From assembly GCF_009905375.1 (NCBI RefSeq), contig NW_027417495.1, forward strand, positions 1 to 64,000: 64,000 nt of DNA, written 5' to 3'. Position numbers and translations under genes: made by a program. Positions 57,369-64,000 of the stretch are shown here, piece after piece (the first letter of the stretch is position 1; every line of letters begins with the position of its first letter). The notes beneath the pieces are model-generated. The model did no database searches. It saw only the letters and a program-made list of their open reading frames with translations, and was not told the origin of the DNA. The stretch comes from Apium graveolens (lineage: Eukaryota > Streptophyta > Magnoliopsida > Apiales > Apiaceae).

Positions 57369-58613
57369 TTTTTGTTCTTATGCATCAGACTTTATGATCA
57401 GTATTTACAGATATTACTATCTTTGTGTATTATGTGCTTAATTGAAAATTGCTTAAGTACTGATTGTTGTCTGCTGTGAATTTCTAAACTCTGATAGTGA
57501 TATGAATGTTTCTGTGTTTATTCAATTCAATGAGGATAAATATGCTAGATGCTGACCTAGTAGTCTTTAATATACTAACAAATCGCATGTTTGAAGTAAT
57601 TGTTTATGTGGAAATCTATTGACACAAGCAAATTTTGATATTGAACTTAGTTAAGTTTACTTTGTCTATCTTATTACTAAGTCAAAAACTAGAATAATGT
57701 TTCTCATCTGTTAAGTTCTGATGTTAGTAAATCTTGTGAATGTACTAAGTGCTGATAAGCCTCACTTATCAAAAGAAAAGGAAAAGAAAAAGAAATATTT
57801 TTCTTGGTGACTTTTCACACTCTATGATTACTGGAAAAATACTCTGATAATAGCATAAATTCCGATAAGTAGTCGTGACTCACTTACACTGAGAAGCCAC
57901 TGTAAAATGGAATTTCAAAAGATGCATAAATTGAGCACAAAACAGTTGAGGTGGACTCAATCATGAACCCATTCTAAAGTAGACTTCAGAATCATGACAG
58001 ATTTTTGAGAAAAGTTCTTAGTTATGCCTTAGTTTTAAGATGTATTGAAGTGAACCAGACTTTAATCTTTATTTGATATTTAGCTTACTGCACACATATA
58101 CACTACATATGAATGATGAAAATTACTGTAGTGATAAATGGTGTTTTAGATAAACGTTTAAGTGTTAGTTACATAAATTCTGAGGACAAGTTATGATGGA
58201 AGTTCTGATGATTAAGTTCTGATGAAACGAAATCAGAGTTTGTGTAAAAAATTACAGAAATAGGCATTCATTTTTTGAGTTAAGAAATCATGTTCTGATG
58301 ACTGTTAAATTTTGATATAAGTCTAAGTTCTGATATTATACTGTGATTCTTTACTTGACTTATTTGTGGTTAAAATCTGAAACAGTCTTATTTAAAATCA
58401 GAATATGTTTGGGTGATATATTAACAGTCAATATAATTTGGGTTAGTGGTACACGTCTATGCATAGTAATTTTTACTTATTTCTTGTGTGCATTAAATTA
58501 TGTTTTACACTTCCAATGGCTGTTTTTATTCTCATCTGTCTAGGGAGACGAGGTAGAATTATTTCTACCTATAACCATTCAATTTTCCTTTCGTCTCTTG
58601 GCATTCTATTGGA
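57369..58613 (+). other. Copia-B non-coding region after pol, second copy
   Basis: Matches 48260-49601 with scattered changes and a shorter A/G-rich stretch near 57775. AAGTNCTGAT words recur (57453, 57713, 57740, 58200, 58214). No gene. Confidence 0.7.
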
Positions 58614-58621
58614 TATATAAA
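58614..58621 (+). promoter_or_regulatory. TATA box before small extra ORF, second copy
   Basis: ATATATAAACC is conserved in position with 49602 and lies 80-87 bases before the ATG at 58701. Confidence 0.5.
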
Positions 58622-58700
58622 CCAACACCTCTTTCCAGCCATCACATCTCTCATTTTCTCTCAAACCCTCCAACTCATTTCTTTTTCACTCATCACAACC

Positions 58701-58970
58701 ATGGTTCATTACAACTTAGTTCTGAACTATGACACCTTCACTGTCAATATGAGGTGTATAGAATGGTAGCAGTAATGGCATGTTACTGCCATTCCTGATG
58801 AAATTTCGGACTCGGTTCCTCAAGAGGTCCTCACAGACCTCTTGTTCTTCTACATGGACTACCATCGCCATCTTGAGTGACTGGAAGAGGAACGGCTGGA
58901 AGGTCTCCGACAGCAGGAGTGTATTATTCATCTTGCTGTTCTTTTTGTTGAGAGTAGGAAGAAGAAATAA
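58701..58970 (+). pseudogene. Copia-B small extra ORF, second copy with stops
   Basis: Same length and frame as 49686-49955, with no indel. Three stops (near 58767, 58773 and 58878) interrupt it, each one base from a Gln, Glu or Arg codon in the other copy. The end VESRKKK is kept. Confidence 0.75.
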
Positions 58971-59534
58971 TTTCTCCTACCTGTTTCTCTTCACCGTCAG
59001 CTTTGTCTGGCTTCTTAGCTTAGGACAAAAGCTGTTGATATTAGGATTTGTAGCTTAGGATAATCTTGTACTTTTCAGCATGTAATTTAAATTTCATGAA
59101 ATGTATTTGCTAAATATATTAATGAAATTTTATATTTATGTAAGATTTTATCTCTGAGTCATTTGATATTCTGATAACATGTTAAATCCTGATACTAACC
59201 ATATTCTGATGAGCTTCAAGCTCTGATACAAATCAAATTCTGATTCTGACGTGGCAGGATTTATTTACTTGATTTATTTTTGGTTATTCTCTCATTTGTA
59301 ATATTTTTACAGAATATTGGTCACAAAGTGATAATTTTTTTTAATTGGGAACAGTTTTAAATTTTAAAAATAAAACTGAACTACCTTGATTAATGGGATT
59401 ACGTGGTAAGTGGAACGGTTTTTCCTTGAAAAACTGCATGTGATAAGTAATGATTACTGAATACACGTGCCCATTACTTATCTTTTACTTCTGCATGTCC
59501 GACAGGTGTCCAAAAAATTACTTTTTCTACCGTG

Positions 59535-59542
59535 TATAAGTA
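59535..59542 (+). promoter_or_regulatory. TATA-like box before large extra ORF, second copy
   Basis: GTGTATAAGTAAAAGAGAG matches the position and context of 50527, followed by the same CT-rich leader and an ATG at 59690. Confidence 0.4.
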
Positions 59543-59689
59543 AAAGAGAGAAGAGATTGTAAAATCTTTTATTTACTTTCACATTTTATCTCTTTCTCTT
59601 TACTTCTATTCTCTATGATCTACTGACGATTTTTCATACAGACATTTTCTCAAACACCTTACAGGCAATCTTCTTTCTCACGAATTCAT

Positions 59690-62600
59690 ATGGCACCAAA
59701 GGACATAATCTTTGATGGAGCAACGTTTGTTCCCAATAACTTCTCTGCTATTCTTAGCAAGTCAGAAGCACCCTCTGAACTTCATTTCATTCAGGACTTT
59801 CTTGCTAGTTCTGATATTGGGTATGCTCTGATTGAACCTGAAGCAGTTTCTGGTACTCAAGTACTGAAGTTCTGTTGAAGCGGTGTGTATGATGATGGTG
59901 GTTCTCAAGGGTCCCAAAGCATTATTTTTTCATCTGGGGAGGATGAGTATGTTGTGACATTGTCTACGGTTCGACAAGCACTGCAACTACCTGAGAACTG
60001 TGTCTACTCTACTGTTGACGAACCAGTTCTTCAATACATGATGGCTAGTCTGGGATATGAAAGAAATTGGCAAAGCTGGGCCAATTGAAGAGATCTTTCA
60101 TACGGAGGGAATGGATTTTCTTCTTTGATTGCATAACTAAAGCTTTTGCAAACAAATATTCTAATTTTGATGCAATTCCCATATTCAGCCAACAAATTGG
60201 GTATGCTCTTATAAATCGAACTGATTTTGACTATTCACGTGCTGTTTTAGGTTTTATTGGAGAGAGAATGAGTGAAGATGGATCTACTGTTTATTTTGCT
60301 AGATTCTGTCAGCTTATTTATAGTTTGTGTTGTGATAATAAGCCCCAAAATTATGGTGACTTAATTTCATCATTCAGAATAGCTAAGAGAGCTTTTACTG
60401 ACTTATTATCTACTGATAATAATAAGGTTGTGTTAAGACACCTCTTAATTCCTTTATCTATCAAACAAGTCTTAATAACCTATGATCCTATTAAGTACAA
60501 TACATTATACCCTGATGTTCAACCATCTGAACCTCATCCATCAGCACCTACCACCTCTACTCAACCACCACAAACTTCTCAACCAAAACCATCAGAACCT
60601 ATAGTGTAGCCTTCATCTTTCAAATCTAAGAGGACTAAGAAAGTACCTCAAATACAACAGAAGAGAAGGAGATTCATTCTGTGGGATGAATCAGATGCCG
60701 AGGAACAGGTTCCTGCATCAGAACCTGTTATTCAAGAAGCTGAGAAGGTCTCTTCTCAGAAGGATGATGATATTGGGAGTTCTAGGCCTCTAAAAAGGCT
60801 TAGAAAGCATAATTCTGATCATAAAGCTCCCACGGTCACCTTAAAAGCTAAAAGATTCAAAACATTGGCAAAAAGGCTTGAAGATTCTAGGTAAAGGAAT
60901 GGAAGCAGTAGCTAAGGAAGGGGATCAGGAATCTCTGATCTCACAAGACCCTGTTGAAGCTCACAATTCTCCTAGTGCTGATTCAGGCCCTCATGCTACT
61001 CATCACTCACCACTACATGAGCCATAATCCACTCATATACCTACACCTCCAGTATCTCCAATAAATGTTGATACCCATGGGCCAAGTGATGAAATTGATA
61101 GTCATAACTTGGAAGTGCCTCAAGTTTTGCATCTAGAAGCTCCAATAACACAAGTCACTCCACCAGCAACATCAATTCCTGATGTTGATTTTCATCCAGA
61201 ATTGCCTACAACACCTTCTCTGCATCTAGAAACTGAAGATCAGATTTTAGGTGATCAGCCTTTAGAGGATGATGTGGAAGTCTCCATAGCTTCTCATACT
61301 GTTCTTGTATCAGAAGATGCTGAAGCTGTTGACTCAGTAAGTTCTGATGCTGCATATGTTGATGCTACTGGTAATGCTCCTACAAATTTAGATGCTGATG
61401 CAGCTGGTCCTTCTGGACATGCACCTATGCAAGCTCCTTCAAAGGCTGAAATAGTCAAAAAATTTGTTACAGGGGAAGCACCAGTACCTTGGAGTGAAAC
61501 TCTTAAAAGACATGAGTGGACTAAGGAGTGGAACTCAGTTACCTTTGTTCCTACTGAAAAGATTCTTGCTGATCATTTGGCAAAAGCTGATGAGTTGTTA
61601 GTCAATGAAAATTTCAAGACGCAGCTAAGAGTTACTCCACTTACTACAAGGGACCTTCAAGGTCAACAGTCTGTAACTCAGGCCAAGGTGGACAACATTC
61701 AAGAATCCTTAATGCAGCAAGATACACTTGTCAAGCTAGACAAGAAAAGGTTTTTCAAACCGTCCTTTGACCAAATTAACAACATTGAGAAAACCCAAGA
61801 GAAGCAACAGTCTCAGATTGATGAAATTTTGAAAAATCAAGCTTTTCAGCAATCTCAACTCAATGAGATCCAATCCTCAGTGGAATTGCTTCTCTCTCTT
61901 CTTTTACCTGCTGATGCCAAAAAGGGGGGAGAAAGTAATTAAGTCCAAATGCAAACCTGATAAGACACAGAAGAAAAAGGATGATGGTAATGACCCGGGA
62001 AACTCTGGAATGGGTGGAGGTCGTGGCCAAGGTGGAGGTCTCTCATCAAGTAGAGCTGGGACTACAAGTCATAGAACAAGTTCCGATACTGGGAGAAGAA
62101 TAACTTCTGATACTGGTAAAAGGATAAGTTTTGATGAACTTTTGGATCTTGATGAAGAAATTTCAAAACAGTTATTTCTGAAAGAAAATCCAGGAATAGA
62201 CTTTGAGAGTCTAATGGAAGAAGAAGCTAGGCTTAAGTTAGAAAAGGTCAACTCCAAATCTGAAGCTTCTGGTGTTAAAAAGAAACTTCCTACGGCTAAA
62301 GAGATTTTGATAAAAGAAAGGACAAATCCTGTGGCAACCAAGGCCAAATCACAATTGCAGATAGATCCAAGGTCCAAGGGCAAAGAAAAGGTTTGTGAAC
62401 CTGTAAAGGTTTATGTGCCTCCTATGGATGAAGAAATTTATGTTGAAGATGTTGATCTTACTCTGACTTTAAGGAAGATTTCTAAAACATCCTCTAACAT
62501 GGCTCAGCTTGTTCAGAGTCAAGATATAGTTAGTTCTGATATAACAATGAAGCAAGCAACCTCTGACATAGCTCAAGTTAACTTGATATCAGAAGATAAG

Positions 62601-63410
62601 TCAAAGGAAACCTCTGACATTGCTCATGTTAAATCCTCAAAGTTACACCTACCAGGATTCACTAAAGCAAGAGACTCAACCTTTGAAGTCTACAGCAAGT
62701 GGTTTTGAAGCAAGAGTGGTTACTGGAAAGGAAGCAAGAGATAAATCTGGATTGGGTAGTGCTGATGAAAGAAGAGTGTAGAATACAACCAATGATCCAA
62801 CTTCCTTAAGTGAACCAGGTGTTGGAGAAACTCCTGAAAGATTGAATCAACTAGAATCTGTACAGATGGTCTACCATACCTTCTTGAAAGAACACATTTT
62901 GTTATATTTCATGACAGATGGAAGGGTTTACCATATAAGGGAAAATGCTATACCACTGAAGTATTTTGAGGAACTAGAACATGTTTTATTCTTACTTCAA
63001 GTGAATGACGGAATAGCAGAAAGTGCTGCAAGTTATTTGAAGACTCAAATTCAGAGACAAAAAGGCTTTATTCTGTAAAGTCTAATAGCACAAATTGTCC
63101 CAAGTACAGAGATCACAAGGGAGATATTGTTGATATGAAGCCTAATACTGCAACGATCAAAACATATCTTGGTATTAAGGGATTTGAATTCAATCTAGAG
63201 TCTGACAAAGCCTATGTCATAAGACTAGATCAGGAGTTGAGAAAAGCAAAAATTAATGATCTCAGATATGCTATCTTCCAAACTGGTGAAGATACTACAG
63301 ATTTCAAAGATGCTAAAAGGAGGATGATTGATGAACTTAGATATGCTGAGAGATGTTTGTTAAAGAACTATCTCAGAACAACTCCTGACATCAAAGAGAT
63401 CAGAAAGTGA
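59690..63410 (+). pseudogene. Copia-B large extra ORF, second copy, frameshifted
   Basis: Same domains in the same order as 50684-54487, starting MAPKDIIFDGATFV. TGA at about 59876 and a frameshift near 60070 break the N-terminal domain, although WIFFFDCITKAF and YFARFCQLIYSLCC remain open. Further frame changes lie near 60890, 61925, 62675 and 63075, with TAG at 60607. The central EAPVPW...EWTKEWNSV block, the QEKQQSQID coiled coil and the C-terminal VYHIRENAIPLKYFEELEHVLFLLQV are well conserved. Both copies are dead by different routes, yet the protein-level similarity is high. Confidence 0.78.
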
Positions 63411-63613
63411 AGCCAAGTCAAGATCTACAACTGCTCAAATTCTGATATGTATACAGACTGAAGTTGTTATCAGAAGTTAAAGTTAGTAAAGCTTTAAGGA
63501 CCGTAAGTTGTAGTTATCTAGTCATATTCTCATGCATTTGTACTTAATGTTTTTGACATCATCAAATATTTGTTAAACTTGTATATTATGCTAATTTACA
63601 AGTTGGGGGAGAT
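63411..63613 (+). other. Copia-B 3' non-coding region and polypurine tract, second copy
   Basis: Same as 54488-54689, ending in GTTGGGGGAGA (about 63603-63612) before the LTR. Confidence 0.8.
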
Positions 63614-64000
63614 TGTTAGAGATATTTGATAATGTCATGTCTAATATGATTTATGTTTAGTTTTCAGATCTTACTTAAACAGGACAAATCAGTACTTAAC
63701 TGAAATCAGCACTTATACTGAAGTCAGAACTTAAGTTATCAGTACTTAAGGTTCAGGAGATATTTATCAGGAGATAATATCAGCACTTAAAGAAAACTTT
63801 CAAATAAGGAATGCAGCTGATTGAATGGAAAGAAGATCAAGATAAACGTAAGAAGAGATATCATGAAAAAGGAATTCTGTGAAGAATGGAATACTTGGAA
63901 GAAAAGATAACTGATTGATATATTTTAGGAAGCAGAATTATATTCCATATCAATTAGCGATTATCTTGTAACTGTGTGATATATAAACATAGACATAGGG
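63614..64000 (+). repeat. Copia-B 3' LTR, cut by window end
   Basis: Starts TGTTAGAGATATTTG; the last third lies outside the window. It has an intact TATATAAA near 63978-63986. The overlap with the truncated 5' LTR (128 bases) shows one difference, so these two are the outer pair. Confidence 0.88.

Larger units (their letters stand above)
42169..64000 (+). mobile_element. Compound Copia-B (Sirevirus-like) locus
   Basis: The order is truncated LTR, primer-binding site, gag, pol, 89-codon ORF, 1,267-codon ORF, polypurine tract, internal LTR (54690-55295), pol from its middle, second copies of both extra ORFs, polypurine tract, and a 3' LTR (from 63614) that runs past the window end. LTRs begin TGTTAG and end CTAACA. 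The copia gene order and the MSMMGELSYFLGLQ block of reverse transcriptase indicate the Sirevirus lineage. The outer LTRs pair with each other, which suggests one element with another nested in its pol, followed by deletion. Confidence 0.82.

Overview
The window looks like repeat-rich nuclear DNA of a flowering plant, probably a eudicot with a large genome. It is AT-rich and almost entirely nested transposable elements: Ty1/copia retrotransposons of Sirevirus type, CACTA DNA transposons, foldback elements and two satellite arrays. Several partial copies of a plant-specific DUF724 gene are also present. I found no convincing single-copy host gene, no tRNA or rRNA gene and no CRISPR array. The species cannot be named from this sequence.

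Layout, left to right. (1) 1-7006 is a giant imperfect palindrome centred at 3501/3502. Each arm carries a 1.2-kb LTR of a copia family I call Copia-A (137-1344 on +, 5662-6869 on -). The two LTRs point inward at about 4.3 kb of inverted-repeat DNA holding four DUF724 fragments and two mirror-image foldback elements. (2) 5662-9070 is the 3' part of a minus-strand Copia-A, with an intact 404-codon third ORF that has its own TATA box. It is fused head-to-head to a plus-strand Copia-A (about 9088-15118) that has lost its 5' LTR, the N-terminal part of gag and the third ORF. (3) 15119-17867 is AT-rich DNA with a 200-bp tandem duplication. (4) 17868-18898 is a fifth, uninterrupted DUF724 pseudogene, joined to a minus-strand CACTA second gene (CACTA-C) whose exons run from 34429 down to 18899. 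CACTA-C was split twice, by CACTA-A (19225-27801, with broken TNPD- and TNPA-type genes) and by the non-coding CACTA-B (28462-32375, with an internal satellite-like array). Removing both insertions restores continuous reading. (5) 35730-38908 is a satellite of about 174-bp monomers with higher-order structure. (6) 38909-42165 is unassigned DNA ending in an imperfect direct repeat. (7) 42169-64000 is a compound Copia-B locus: truncated 5' LTR, gag, pol, two extra ORFs, an internal LTR, a second partial pol, second copies of the extra ORFs, and a 3' LTR that runs off the window.

Three things stand out. First, LTR promoters converge on a long inverted repeat, so read-through from either LTR would give a hairpin RNA covering LTR and DUF724 sequence. 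Second, both copia families carry extra genes between pol and the 3' LTR, each behind its own TATA-like element. In Copia-B these are an 89-codon ORF and a single reading frame of about 1,267 codons. Third, the two satellite arrays, one inside a CACTA element and one outside, share a near-palindromic core and a monomer length. All domain assignments come from reading the sequence and recalled family patterns; no database search was run.
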